Of a DNA stretch of 64,000 nucleotides, positions 30,482 through 43,550 are shown in pieces. Positions within the stretch are counted from its first letter, which is position 1. Each line of letters begins with the position of its first letter. The position numbers and the translations under genes were made by a program. This DNA is from Musa acuminata AAA Group. Taxonomy: Eukaryota; Streptophyta; Magnoliopsida; Zingiberales; Musaceae. Under the pieces are notes generated by a model that saw only the letters and a list, made by a program, of their open reading frames with translations, was not told the origin of the DNA and did no database searches. The stretch covers positions 16,808,001-16,872,000 of the forward strand of contig NC_088356.1 in the NCBI RefSeq assembly GCF_036884655.1, given 5' to 3'.

Positions 30482-32084
30482 TGTTAAATCTTATATTTTT
30501 ATGATAAAACCAATTGATAATTGTTTATGATTTGATCTATGTTTTTAGTAATGCAAGATGCTTCGATCAAGATGAGACAATTAAAGCAGGAAGAATTATG
30601 TTGTGCTGGAGGAAAACATGTCAGAAGATTGGATGTTGGGTTGGAGGATCGGTCGACATATCGACAGAAGACTTCGGGCCATAGATTCGGGCATTGGGCC
30701 AAGAAGAACGGATATTGCACCAAGGATATCAGAGTTGCAGAGTCAACTGGCCGATTGGGTAATAGGCCGCAAGAGAGGACAATGTACCAAAGAATCAGAC
30801 GAAGCGTCGAGGGACCAATGACATGCTGGACAACATGATTAATGCTTAGTATTAATTGTCTAGATCAAAGTTTGTTTTACATGTGCAGGATTAACTACGA
30901 TAGTAAGGCATGAAGCAAAGTAAAGTCCCGGAGTCAAAGATGCGATTTCGTTGGGAGTTCGAGAGTTCATCAGAAGTCCGAACGTTCATCGAAAGTTTTG
31001 GCGGAACCAGCAGAGAAGTCTCGGAGCTTGCTAGAGAAGCTCATCGGAACTCGCTCTAAAGATCATCATGAAGTCCAGGAGCTTGCCGAGAGTCCGTTGG
31101 AACATTACCGAGAGATCGTCGGAAGTTCGCCAAAAGATCGCCGGAAGCTCGCTGGAAGAAACCAAGACATAGGGACTTATTTAGCTTAGCAAATGTCTTA
31201 GGAATCATAGTTAGCATGTAATTGGGTTTGGATTTGGGCCAACCCAATTAGGGGCTAGCTAGGCCCATGTAAGGACTGTGTTGGGCCCAATGAGAGGCCC
31301 AAACAATGCCCCAAGAGGTGACACCGTTGTGGCACAGTCTCCGAGATTGTGTCAGGTGGTGGTACCGCCAGTCTGGGCTGTTGTACCACCCCTGGCAGGT
31401 TGCTAGGTGGTGGCACCGCTAGTCTGGGCGATGGTACTGCCCAACATAGCCTCCCAAGTGGTGGTACCACCCAATGTCGGACTAACACTAGCGGTGATAC
31501 CGCTCGGACCTAGGAAACCCAGGATGAGATATTTTTATGCTCCAAGTTTGAATCAACTTGAGGCCTATAAATACCCTTCTCATCCCTAGTTAAGAGACAC
31601 AAGCACAAAGAGTTTAAAAGTAGGAAAACGTTGTATAAATCTCTTGTGAGAATCCTCCTCTAGTCTAAGTGTTAGAATTCTGCAAGAGAGGAGTGAGTGC
31701 TTGTAAGGGTTGTCTCCTAAACCCGGTAAAAGGAGAAGAGAGGTATAAGAAGGAGGTTGATCTTCACCTATTAAAGGAAGATTAATAGTGGATGCCAGTG
31801 GCCTCGACGGAGTAGGAATCGACAGAGTGGATGTAGGTCACGACAACCGAACTACTATAAAATTGGCGTGTTCTCTGGTTTGCATTTACTTCCTGCCATT
31901 TACATACTGCAAACTGAATCTTTACTTACCTATTGTATTCACTCATAAACGTACGCTTTCAAAGTTAAGTTTCCAAAATCAGTTTTCATCATAATCGATT
32001 TTCAACGTACGAAGGTTTTTGAAGACGTTATTTTACCGCTGCACTAATTCATCCCCCCTCTTAGTGCCGACTTTGATCCTAACA
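30482..32084 (+). repeat. Complete SIRE-like LTR flanked by a polypurine tract and a primer site
   Basis: The 1603-bp LTR starts TGTTAAATCTTA and ends GATCCTAACA. A TATA-like box ctataaatac lies near 31565. Palindromic motifs of the ggtggtaccacc type occur at 31325-31500. Complementary arms gcactaa (32041-32047) and ttagtgc (32061-32067) enclose a C run just before the primer site. As at 3407-6007, it joins two interiors. Confidence 0.85.
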
Positions 32085-32086
32085 AT

Positions 32087-32098
32087 TGGTATCAAAGC
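32087..32098 (+). promoter_or_regulatory. Primer binding site with one mismatch
   Basis: Reads TGGTATCAAAGC where the other copies have TGGTATCAGAGC. Confidence 0.8.
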
Positions 32099-32136
32099 CT
32101 CATGATTTCTCAGTTGGTTTAACACCCAAGAGAAAC

Positions 32137-33060
32137 GACCATTTTCGGCTTTCAAGAGGGTCACTCTCTCATTCGTCCTCCCTTTTTCAATGGATTGGAC
32201 TACATATATTAGAAAACTCAGAATGAGAGTTTTCTTGGTTTCTTTGGATTTGAACTTATGGAATATTGTCGAATCCGATTTTAAAAGGTCTTCTCTTCTA
32301 ATGAAAGATTGGAATGATTTGGAGAAGAAGACTTTTTCTTTAAATGCTAGAGCTATGAATATTCTATTTTGCACCATAGACAAAAACGAGTTTAATGGGG
32401 TTTCTACTTGCAAAACGGCTTTTGACATTTGGCATATTCTTGAAACCACTCACGAAGGCACAAGTAGATTAAAAGATTCAAAAATCAACCTTTTAATGCA
32501 TGATTTTGAACTTTTTCATATGAAACCAAGCGAAACCATTGGAGACATGTACACTCGTTTTACGAATGTCATCAATGGTTTAAAAGCTCTTGGTAAAAGC
32601 TTTTCGAATTTTGAACTCGTTAATAAGATTTTACGATCGCTTTCTAAGAATTGGGATTCAAAAATAATGGCTATACAAGAATCAAAAAATTTCAATACCT
32701 TTTTGATCGAAGAACTTATTGGGTCTCTAATGACCTATGAAATGACATGCAATGCATGTGAAGAACTTGAGAACCACCTTCTAAAGAACAAAAAGGATTT
32801 CAGACTTAGAATAATTGAAGACCACTCGAGCATAAGCTCAAGTGATGGTGAACTTGAACTTTTAATGAAAATTTTGAAACAAAAATTAAAGAATAAAAAG
32901 AACTCAACTAGAATGCAAGAAGATGAACATAAGTTGGGATGAATAGAGCTCCTCCGAAGATGAGGAGAAAATCAACAAAAGCGAGGTGACAAACTACGCC
33001 TTAACAGCTTTCGACGATGAGGTAATCAAAATTCCCCTAATTTATTTCAAAATTACATGA
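32137..33060 (+). pseudogene. SIRE-like gag of a pol-less element
   Basis: The sequence resembles the gag at 2346-3356, including MKPSETIGDMYTRFTNVING and IEELIGSLMTYEMTC. The start codon appears lost (ACC at the expected place), a TAG interrupts the first conserved block near 32210, and the frame breaks again near 32940. The tail ends PLIYFKIT as in the first copy. Downstream sequence is AT-rich and carries no pol. Confidence 0.85.
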
Positions 33061-33430
33061 TGCTTTTCATGATGCAGTTTTTTAGTTTAGAATTAATTTT
33101 CTTAAAAATTAAATGTTTAATAAAGAAAATGCAAAAAATTAGGAATCATGCTTATCATTCTAGTAATTTTGAAAATAATCATAAAAATTACATGTTTATG
33201 ATAAACAAAATGATTTTGATTAAAAATGCCTTATGAAATCATGTTTGATGATATCATGCCTAATAAATTTATTTTTCAAAATTATGCATGAAGATTTTTA
33301 TGATTTATGAATTATCGATCTTTGCCGTAATGAAAGTTCTTTTTCGGTTTTAAATGTTGATGCATGTATTTACTTGGCAAAAATGAAATAAATCACATGA
33401 ATTGAAACAACTAAAAATAGGATAGGTTTC
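33061..33430 (+). mobile_element. AT-rich interior following gag, truncated
   Basis: Matches the reverse complement of about 2220-2345 beside the first gag, then runs into family D sequence near 33360-33430. Confidence 0.65.
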
Positions 33431-35882
33431 TCCTTGAAAGATGTATTGGCAGAGGCCACACATGGAGGGATCACAATTCGAGTTCATCCCACAATGATCA
33501 GAATGCAATAGAGATGTCACCAAGAGGCGACATGGTGCAGCGGATCGTGGTGGAACAGTTCGTGGCAATGCGATACACATGACATGGTCCCATGAGGGAA
33601 TAGATCATACGGAGGTATGATCGGGAGCTACTGGAAGCTCCACTTCGGTGAGTAACACGATAGCAAGAAGGGCTATGGATTCAAGGAGTGAAGGCCATGG
33701 TACCGCAGAGGCGGGTTTTCTATGCGTGCATCAAATTTTGCATCGGATGAAAGCCTTGGTCATCAGCATATGGGGGCTATGTTCCACTAAGGAAAAAGTT
33801 TGAATGCATGTACCAGTGAGTCCCATGGGAGGGACTTGATCATACAGAGGTATGATCGAAGCAACTGGAGAGTTGGACTGCTCTAGAGCTCATATTCGCT
33901 TAAGAGAGCCCGGTAAGTCAGAGGACAAGGTCGAGTAAGCGAACGTTGCTTCCAAGGAAGCTAAGGAGAACAAAATCAGTGCAAATCCTACAACGTGATG
34001 TTAGAGGCCATACATGGGAGTTGCAGTCTGTCTTTCCATCGACCAAAGGGAGTTGCTTGGAGAATACAAAGGTGTTGAAGCATGGGGTCGAAAGGGGCGA
34101 GGAAGCAACGACGAGAGTTCATGTCCTTGACCTCTGTCCAAGGAAAGCTCTATGCCTCCACTCCATGTTGCATCTTCTATACTGTCTCCCTTCATGCGAC
34201 TTGGGGTACTTCGCTAAGTTACCCCCAAGTTGCTCCGCTCCTCGTTTTTGCATTGAGTTGATGGTGGCCCTCGCGCCTACCATTCCACGGGTCAGCCTTC
34301 CCTTGAGTCCGATCTCCATATCGACTCCAAGTGTGCCTTCATTTATGTTGCTTTGGGTTGCTCCCCCACTTGATCTCACAATGCATCTACTAACGCATTC
34401 TCTCAAGCAAGATCATGCGACGACTCCTCGCTGCTTTCTCAGTCCATTGAGCTTCGTGGAGTTATTGTTTGTTGAGGTACTCCTCCTCAACATGTGCGGT
34501 CTATTGCACATGATTCTCCCTCTGGAGAGCCGGGACTTATCCCTCCTGGATATCTATCCCCCAAAATCAAGCATCGGTTAGAATGGAGGTGGACTCGGAG
34601 GAGTGCCATAGAGACATATCTACTGATCGTGAAGAAAAGGGATGCAAATGCGAGGCGACGGATAGTAGGGCCATGGGCATGGTAATGCCATGGTACCGCA
34701 GAGGCAGGACTTCCGTGAAAGTCATTGATCCCTTGCTCTCATGGAGGGAGAGCGCTTGGTCATGAAAGGGGCCGAGGAGGTGGAGCATGCGGAGGCAAAC
34801 TCCAAGTACCGAGACAAGGCTGAAGGGCAGAGGCCAAGGAACTTCATAAGACCGGTGTCAATGAGCTTCTCATCAAGATAGCCGAAAGTGAAGGATTTCG
34901 GGTCATGTAAGAGTGCATGACCAAGGAACGAAGCAGGCAGTACGCGGTGTTGTACCTTTGCTACTCAATGGAGTAGGTAGCAGGGTTGATGGAGAAGATG
35001 GTACAATCCCAGAGACAACCAAATCTATTAGAGAATTACTCCAAGTTGGGGTGAAAACTTCCTGCATTCCAGAAGTTCGATGGCATTAAGAAGGTGAATC
35101 ACAGTAACTAACTCAACACAATGAGTGCAAACACTTCAAGTGCTTCAGAAGTGTGAGCAAAGAGCAGGCGAAGGCCAGTAACCAGTTTAATGCATGGAGT
35201 ACAACCTTGTGGAGGCGGGCGAAGTTGAGTAACCTTTGCCTTCTTAACTCTTAAGAGAATGGGTGAAACCGAGTACCCCAATTCTCTTATCTACCCAGCA
35301 AAGGAGCTCTGCATAGGTTCAAAGACCCTTCAAAGATAATGGAAGATAATAGTTGTCAAATCCTCACCAATGGTGATCAGTGCTACTGAGAGTAGATTGT
35401 CTGCTTCATTTTCCAATGAAATGCCAATCGAAAGCGGAAGCAATACGAAACTACTTGGAAGTGACAACTAAGCGAAAGAAGAGTCAATGGGCAAATTTTG
35501 TGGAGGAAGGACCCAAAACTTCATAAGTTTGTAAGATGATACTCGTTAAAGCTCCAACAAGCATCCACCCAATTCAAGCAGCATGAGGCATTGAGGGACT
35601 GATGTATAGTAAGGATGATCTTTTCCTTCATCTGGAGGATCCATAGGAACCAACAGGGATCAACACAACTCAACCAACCCCACACTAGAGTCATAGTCAT
35701 TGGCGAGTTGAAGCAGCATGGCGGATCAAAGGTTCAACTACTCAAAAACAACAACGGAGAGCAGCTGGGAGCCAGGTAGTGCATTGCAGCTGGAGCAAAA
35801 GATTGAAGACTCAGCAAAGGTGAGGAGTTGCAATGTCAGTAAAGGCTTCAACGAGGATGTCGAAGGAATAAGTGGGGGAGAA
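33431..35882 (+). mobile_element. Non-coding interior of LTR element family D
   Basis: The sequence runs up to a polypurine tract (agtgggggagaa near 35871-35882) and the LTR. I find no gag or pol motifs. The longest plus frame (33946-34581) has no recognisable domain. It may be a large non-autonomous (LARD-type) derivative. The superfamily cannot be set from this copy. Confidence 0.6.
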
Positions 35883-36331
35883 TGTCACGGACAAACTTCT
35901 AAACAGGATGTTCGATGTAATGCTTATGTATGTCCATGTCTTTTGGTATGTTCATTCTTTGCCTAGCATGTAGAGGGACAGCCGAAGGCTTAATAGTCCC
36001 ATTTTAGTTGGGTTTGGTGGTCGCTTTAGGCTTGTAAATAAAGGTTGTGTCATGTGGACACTTGTGAGATATTTTTGATCTGTAGTGGACCATTTTGACC
36101 CTTTGTTGTGTAACTATTCATAGCTTGTAAAGTCTGTTTGTAATTTGCATTGTCAATGAATTGTTTTCGAAAATATTTGCTTGTGGATCCCGAGTGAGGC
36201 GTTCTCTCTAACCCATTTTCTCTCTTTTGTGGATCCTAAGGGACTAAGGAAGGCTTCGAGGAGGTTGACCTTTATGAACGGACACGCAAGGGTGCCACAC
36301 GACTTAGGCAAAACCAACTAAGTCCGTGACA
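35883..36331 (+). repeat. 3' LTR of family D
   Basis: The 449-bp LTR starts TGTCACGGACAAAC and ends CTAAGTCCGTGACA, a 9-bp inverted terminal match (TGTCACGGA / TCCGTGACA). A polypurine tract precedes it. No target duplication is visible because a family C LTR fragment abuts it. Confidence 0.85.
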
Positions 36332-37572
36332 ACTAGGGATATAGGACAGGTGCTCATTGGAGAATGAGTTCACTAATTGATCCGCTTACGGAATGCTGGA
36401 TGGTTGATGATACCTTATTGTCAGACAGTAATTCCGTAGTCCCAATGGTGTATCTGGTCCTTAGACTTGAGACACTAAGGATGTCCTGTATAAGTGCTCC
36501 ATTCTTTGATATCGGAATTATAGGTTTGGATGTTCCAGATCTAGTACAATCGGTCATCGGGAGCGGCAGTCAACCTTACGAGGACTATTGAGTATCGATA
36601 GAGGATCATCCGTTCTCGGTGTCATGACAAGAATATCCCATGTGTTCTTGCTCAAAAAAATCCCTGGCCAGGGTCATTTGGATTGAAAGAGAAAGAGTTC
36701 TTTGGGAGAAGCTGATTAGAGCAAGACTCGAATAGAAATTGTATGGGTCTGATAGCACCATGCCCGGTATATAGTCTCTAGGATATTAGATGGATGAGAG
36801 ACTATAGGTACATGATAACTGAGGACAGACAGGTCCAATGGATTCGATACCCCTGTATCGTTTGGGGACTGCGGACCAGTGGCCTAGTACATCTGCAATC
36901 GATGAGTCGAGTGGAGATAATAATTCACTGAGCTAGAAGGAGTTCTGACAGGTATGACTCACGGCCAGCTCGATATTAGGCCTAGAGGGTCACACACATA
37001 TGGTAGGCATTGCGATGAGTAGAGGTTCAGATATGAGATATCCGCCGGAGCCTCTATCTTATTGGATATCCAATAAGCCTATGAACTATTGAATCCCATA
37101 GGCGAGATCCAATAAAATCCCATGAGAGATTATTGGATAGAGATCCACTAATCGAAGAGGCTTTGGTAGTTGGATGGAGATCCAATACCCAATAGGTAAG
37201 GATCCATTAGGGTTAAGTTGATAGGGGACCTCTATAAATAGGAGGGATTTAGTGGTTTATAGGCTAGAGCTTTTGCTTGCCTCTCCTATTCTCCTCCCCC
37301 TCTCCATCTCAAAGTAGGCTTGGAGTTTGGATGTGTGGATCACCGCTAGAGAGGAGGGTGCTTGATCTCCTTCACCCTCTCCTATAGATCTGCAAGGATT
37401 CAGTAATATACGATCTCCCTAGGTAACACAATCTTTATAATACATAGTTTTCTATTTCGCGGATTTTGCGTACCAATCTTCGCATGATGACGAACATCTC
37501 TTTGGGAATAGGGGATTTTGTTTTCTATTCTTCCATTGTACATGTGATGTCACCACCAAAAATTTCCTAATA
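36332..37572 (+). repeat. 5'-truncated LTR of copia-type family C
   Basis: This is the reverse complement of much of the solo LTR at 22016-28953. It lacks the first ~350 bases and has extra sequence near 37060-37200. A TATA box is at 37233-37240. It ends AATTTCCTAATA. No primer site follows; a decayed gypsy element begins at once. Confidence 0.82.
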
Positions 37573-37745
37573 GCAACTATCTAAAACATTTTTCCCCAAC
37601 CTTCATCCACTACCATCACATCCCTAAAACTCCACCAAACCACACCTTCAAACTGCATCCAAAATAGCTACAAAATAAGCCTAAACTACAGCCTACATCT
37701 ACCAATCCACCAACCCTTTCGACCACCACTTCTCTCAATCTATAC

Positions 37746-39160
37746 ATGCCTTTAACCTGACAACAAAAGAGAGATCTTAACATTATAGATTTAGAGGCAT
37801 ATACTATGGCATTTGAGGAGGTAATTAATGCTAAATTCGAAGCATTCGAGGCGCGAATGGAGGATAAGATTCAGACTCTCTTTACCGAACTCAGTTTAGG
37901 TCGACCACCAAGCCCGAATAAATCACATCAAGGAGAGAGCTCTAACCAATCACACTAAGCCCAAAGAGATAACTTCTAAGAGAGGAGTGGCTCTATGACC
38001 AATCCCAACTATCCATGCATGAGGGTGGACTTCCCTAGATGGGAAGGAGACTCGATTGGTTGGATCTAGCACGCGGAGCGATATTTTTAGTACAACAAAA
38101 CCGTGGACGCATCTATGGTGGAAATTACAGCTATACATCTTAAAGGGGATGCCATACAGTGGTTTGACTAGTTTGAATACACTTATGGAGTCCTCTTATG
38201 GTGACAATTCAACGAAGGACTGTTGATCCGCTTCGGACCAACCGATTATGAGAACATTGACGGACAACTAGCAAAGATCTGACAAACCTCCACCATTCAA
38301 GAGTACCAAACTAGGTTTGAAAGGTTATATAATGAAACTCATTATTGGTCTAAAAAATATCTATTAGGGACCTTCATTGAGGGCTTGAAGCCAGAGATCC
38401 AGGGAGAAGTTAAAGCGCGACAACCGTACATACTTATGGCAGCCATATCTTTCGCACGACTTCAAGAGGAGTGATTGAACCATGAAGCCCGAAGGACTAG
38501 AGTCGCTCCATGACTAGCAATACCAAAGACCTCAGCCCCTACAACTATCAACCGAGCCCCTGCACCAAAAAGGTTGAGAAGAGAAGAGCTCCGGGAGTGA
38601 TCTGCAAAGGGGTTATATTGGCACTACGACGAGCCGTGGAGCCGCGAGCATCGCTGTAAAAAAGGGAGACTTCTTGTGATTGAATCAATAGAAGAAGAGG
38701 TCATTGAACATCTAGAAAAGAGCCTTGAACATAAAAAAGAAGATACGAAAGAAGAGCCACAATCGACTGACTTTACGATACATGCACTAGCCGGCTATTC
38801 AAACCCGCAAACAATGAAAGTTGGAGGTCTTCTCAAACAACAACCGATCACTATTCTCATCAACACAGGAAGCACTAATAATTTCCTAAATAGTAAGGTT
38901 GCTACTTGAATAATGTTACACATTAAAGGTTACAGTAAGTTTGACGTAAAGGTCACCGACAGAAGAATCCTAAAGTGCGACCAAAGAGGTCCTCAAGTGA
39001 AACTATTACTGCAAGACCAAGAAATTATCACTGACTTCTTTCTTCTACCGATTGATGACTATGAGGCCATGCTTGGCATAGAATGGCTGATAACGCTAGG
39101 TGATGTCTCTTGGAATTTCTCCAAATTAATTATGAAATTCTACTACAAAGGCAAATAGAT
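37746..39160 (+). pseudogene. Gypsy gag and protease remnant
   Basis: An ATG at 37746 is followed by an in-frame TGA within five codons. Further stops occur through gag. Frames at 38676-38909 and 38913-39158 cover the acidic linker and protease region, where the active site reads INTGST instead of IDTGST, so the catalytic Asp is lost. Confidence 0.8.
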
Positions 39161-39429
39161 CATCCTACGCGGGAAGCGTAGAAGCAACGTAACCACCGTT
39201 TCGACCCAACGAATAAAGAAAGTTTTGCACAAGGTAAATGGTGGCTTTTTGATCCATCTCCAGTAGCAACCAAAGGGAAAAAAAATAGAAATTGAAGATC
39301 AAAATCTTGCCTAATTACTTGCTGAATTTGCCTACATTTTTGCTGAGCAGCGTGGTCTTCCTCCTACTCAGCAACATGACCATCGGATCCCAATCCTTCC
39401 GGATAAGACACCAGTGAACACTCAGCTGT

Positions 39430-40610
39430 AGTGACATCCTCACCTCTAGAAGGTTGAAATTGAAAAGATCGTAAAGGAGATGCTTGAAACAGGGGTGATT
39501 CGGCCAAGTTGCAGCCCCTATTCCTCACTGGTGCTACTTGTATGCAAGAAGGACGGAACTTGACGGATGTGCATCGACTACCGAGCTTTAAATGGCATCA
39601 CCGTTAAGGACATGTATCCAATACCAGTGGTGGATGAACTTCTTGATGAGTTAAAAGGAGCTCGAGTCTTCATGAAGTTGGACCTCCGATCCCGTTACCA
39701 CCAAATTCGAGTATGTGAAGATGACATTCCAAAAACTATATTTCGCACATATAACGACTATTATGAATTCTTGGTAATGCCTTTTGGACTCACTAATGCT
39801 CCTTCAAACTTCCAAAGTCTCATGAACGATATTTTTCGGAGATTTTTTCGTAAATTTGTGTTGGTATTTTTTGATGATATTCTCATTTACAGCCCTTCTC
39901 TTGAGACTCACTTTCAGCATTTACAAATTGATTTGACGATCCTCCAAGAGAATACTCTTTTTATTAAGCAGCCAAAGTTCAATTTTCCCTAGCAAAAAGT
40001 AGAATACCTTGGGCATATAATATCAGAAGAAAGAGTGGTGGTAGACCTAACAAAATTTAAAGCAATGCAAGGCTGGCCGAAACCTACAAATGTGAAATTA
40101 CTACGTGGGTTCGTTGGACTAACGGGCTACTACCGAAAATTTGTTAAGGACTATGGGAAGATCAGTGCACCCCTCACTTCTCTTCTGAAAAATTATGCCT
40201 TCCAATGGTCGGACAAAGCCTATGTTGCTTTCGACAAACTTAAGGCTGCCATGACGACGATGCTAGTGCTAGCGCTACCAGATTTCAACCGACCCTTCAT
40301 CATTGAGGCTGACGCATCCGGAGTTAGAATTGGAGCCGTTCTCATGCAAGATGGTTGACCACTCACATGCACCAGTAAGACATTATCTCCCTCCCATCAA
40401 AATATGTCAATATATGATAAGGAGATGCTTGCCATTGTGCATGTAATAACGAGGTGGAGACCCTACTTGATCGGTCGATGATTTCAAATTAAAACCAACT
40501 ATAGAAGCCTTAAGTACTTTTTGGAGCAAAAGATATCATCCCTTGAGCAGCAAAAATGGGTAACCAAACTTCTTAGATTTGATTATAAACTTATTTACAA
40601 AAAGGAGAAA
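39430..40610 (+). pseudogene. Gypsy reverse transcriptase and RNase H remnant
   Basis: Frame 39567-39992 carries RT motifs [40 protein letters not shown] and the catalytic [10 protein letters not shown]. After a TAG at the end of that frame, 40035-40358 encodes [14 protein letters not shown] and the start of RNase H ([19 protein letters not shown]). Stops interrupt the rest of RNase H. Confidence 0.87.
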
Positions 40611-40799
40611 TAAAACGTTGTTGCAAATGCACTCTCATGGCTACTTGAGCAAGCTAAGTTTTCAACCATCTCCCTTCCTACCACAACTTCCTTGAGGACA
40701 TTAGGGAAGAATAGAAGAAGGACCCAGAGATCAGCAACATCATAAAAAAATTGGAGGATCCAAGTGCAATAGCCCACTACACTTGGGATTCGAGGGATC

Positions 40800-42095
40800 T
40801 ATGCTATAAAGGTCACATTATGCTTATACCTTACTCCCCTTGCATCAAAATCATCATGAATGAAATGCACTCCACACCGGATTCCTGATAACCTACAAAA
40901 GAGTGAAGCAAAATTTTTATTGGAGAGGGATGAAAAAAAAAATACTGAATATATGGCACAATGTGATGTATGTTAACATCACAAGGGTGAAACATTGACA
41001 AGTCCAAGGAAGCTACAACCACAAACCATACTGGACTCGATGTGGACTAATATCTCCATGGACTTCATCGAAAGGTTGCCACCTTCCAAAGGTAAAAGCA
41101 CAATTCTCATGGTGGTTGATCAACTTATGAAATATGGTCATTTTTGTGTTGTGCGAAATCCCTACACTATTGCTAGTATTGCCTAGATTTTCATAGAAAA
41201 TATTGTTAAACTGCATGGGATGCCAAGGTCCATTGTAAGTGATTGTGATAGGATCTTCACCAATAAATTTTGAACCGAGTTATTTCAATTACAAGGCACC
41301 AAACTCAAGATGACTACAGCGTATCATCCACAAACTGATGGCCAAACAAAGATGGTAAACATGTGTTTAGAGACATACCTTCGGTGTTTCGCCAGCGACC
41401 GGCCAAAGGAGTGGACGAAATGGCTTCCTTGGGCTAAATGGTGGTATAATACTATAAATCATTCATCTACCAAATGTGCCCATTATGAAGTACTGTATGG
41501 TCGGCCAGCCCTTGTGATTCTAAAGTAAGTAATTCGCTCGGCTAAGGTAGATCAGGTCGACCAAGTATTGATTGATAGGGACAAACTCCTACAACTGTTA
41601 AAGGATAATCTCTCTACCGCTCAAGCTAGAATGAAGCAGCAAGCCGACACACGACGAAGCGTAAGAGAATTTTCAGTAGGAGATTGGGTTTATCTTCGCC
41701 TACAACCATACAAGCAACTCTCCATCAACATTCGAGCCTCCATGAAGCTATCACCATGTTTTTATTGGCCCTATCAGATCACAAAGTGTATTGGAGCCAT
41801 GACATACAAACTTAAATTGCTTGAGGATGCCAAAATTCACCTTGTCTTTCACGTGTCATGCTTGAAGCCCAAGTTAGGAGAACACGAGTCACCCTAGATC
41901 CAGCTACCCAACACTATTGAGGATGGAGTTATTCAAGCCCAACCACAAGCCATCCTCGACCGTAGGATTGTGATGCGTCGCCGACGTCACTCTACTGAAG
42001 TACTAGTGCATTGGAATAATTTACCACTTGAAGACACCACATGTAAATCATCTGAGAAGCTGAAGACCCGGTTCCCTAAGTTCATAAAATCCTAG
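40800..42095 (+). pseudogene. Gypsy integrase and chromodomain remnant
   Basis: Frames at 40995-41186, 41310-41528 and 41568-41897 encode successive integrase parts: MDFIERLPPSKGK, TAYHPQTDGQTKMVN and a C-terminal FYWPYQI (GPY/F-type) block. A chromodomain-like segment (AILDRRIV) follows to about 42095. Stops and frameshifts separate the parts. At the core's usual Glu position it has TK rather than TE. Confidence 0.82.
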
Positions 42096-42130
42096 TCTCG
42101 AGGATAAGGCTGATTTGAAGATGGCGGGTC

Positions 42131-42480
42131 TATTAGGACTCTAGCTACGAGAGTCATAATTGAGAGGGGCATTCATGTTAACCTACCTAGCCGGTCCCTA
42201 TTAAAGAAGTGAAGAGGCCGGCTAGGGTTAGGAGGTTATTTCTTAGAGAATCATTAAGAGTTGTAAAGGAATAGGAGTCTTGAGTAGGAGTCATATTAGG
42301 AGTTAGGGTTTAGAAGCCCTATAAACAACCATATATTCATCATCTTTTAACAAATAATAGATGAATTTTTTCTGCAACATTTGAGCAGCAATTTGTAGGA
42401 AGGAACCCCTATAGAGTTCCAAGGAGGCCGATCCCCTAAAGAGATCAATCCCAAGCTTAGAATTTGTAAAGGTCCTATCA
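42131..42480 (+). repeat. 3' LTR of the decayed chromovirus
   Basis: The 350-bp LTR starts TATTAGGACTC (TG mutated) and ends GGTCCTATCA. It lacks the 53-bp duplication of the young element and has an extra acctacctagccgg segment that is shared with 58400-58455. A TATA-like tataaaca is at 42320-42327. Confidence 0.85.
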
Positions 42481-43550
42481 GGCATCTCCTTAGTGACAAT
42501 GAGCGACTGATCCTCCTTATCAGTGATTGCAACCCCTGCTTTTGTCACTAATTGTTGCTCCTTCCTCCAGCTGAAGCATTCTAGTGGAGATCTATAGCCT
42601 ACATACATTCATCACTTTTATCGAATGTATCTCTAGAGCCATCAGGATCCACTATGCCATGACATTCTTCTCCTCTAATTACACATCCGCCTTCATCTTC
42701 AATCTCTAAGTCACTCCTCTAATGACTCCAACTCCGGAGCCACCGATGAATCCACCGTTAGGCTCAATGCAGTGCCACCAATAACTCCTCAGCCAGGTTC
42801 GATTGTAAATCCACACTGTAGAATCCACCAAGTGGTTGATCTGCCATCTTTGTGAGAGCGTAGTGTTGACCGCCTTGCCACTACCGCTCATCTCTACTAT
42901 CGTATCCTCACTCTCTAGCCTCTCAAGCCATAGCTCTGCCATTAATGGTGAAATCATCAAATGACATCCTAAAGGCAACAACTATAGCGAACACGACTAG
43001 TCCCATCGGTCCCACTCTAAAGTCTTTGAGCTCCACCACTACCGCACCAACTCCAATGAGTAGCGGCACCACCCCTACCCCTTCGGTGACTCTAAAGAGC
43101 AACCTTACTACACTCGCGATAACCGCAAAGGCTCCCAAAGCTAGTGCCGCCACTCTGGTCGAAGCTCCAAAGGCTCCTACACCGACCTCCTCTATTGCGA
43201 TTGGTCTCCCAATTGTAGTGTCTCTAGTGCTGTGCTCACTAGTGCCACTCTCCATCAGATTCACTAGCCCCTTCGAGGATCACCAGCTTAGAATCCCATT
43301 CCCTTATCGGGCATTGATCTGCATCTCTAACTCTACGTCGAACACTTGTCTGTGCATCGAGCGCAATGTTGGCCCACTTGCCTAGTTGCAAAGCACCTTC
43401 AGCACTAGGATATTACTGATCTGCTACCATCACTACCGAAACATCTTCTCCTCTACTTCCACTATGCCTTTCTCCATTCATAACCCTCAACAACAGGACC
43501 TGCAGGAGATATCGACGAAGTGCCCGCCATTTGTTCTCGGCGGTTGCACA
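42481..43550. other. Unassigned moderately GC-rich region
   Basis: No match to the other element families in the window. Open frames exist on both strands (plus 42945-43385; minus 42923-43264), but their products are low-complexity Ser/Thr/Ala/Pro or Gly/Val-rich and look like composition effects. It may be a fragment of another repeat. Confidence 0.35.

Larger units (their letters stand above)
37573..42480 (+). mobile_element. Decayed chromodomain gypsy element related to 22826-28138
   Basis: It matches the leader of the young chromovirus from about 37600, then gag, protease, RT, RNase H, integrase, chromodomain and a 3' LTR. The 5' LTR and most of the leader are missing. Many stops and frameshifts occur, but RT and integrase are more complete than in the young copy, so it shows what the young copy lost. 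Confidence 0.88.

Noticed and set aside
33946..34581. 211-codon plus-strand frame in family D
   Set aside because: No domain, no conserved codon pattern, and the related remnant at 7.3 kb does not keep the frame.
42945..43385. 146-codon Ser/Thr/Ala/Pro-rich frame
   Set aside because: Low complexity, with another frame open on the opposite strand; likely a composition effect.
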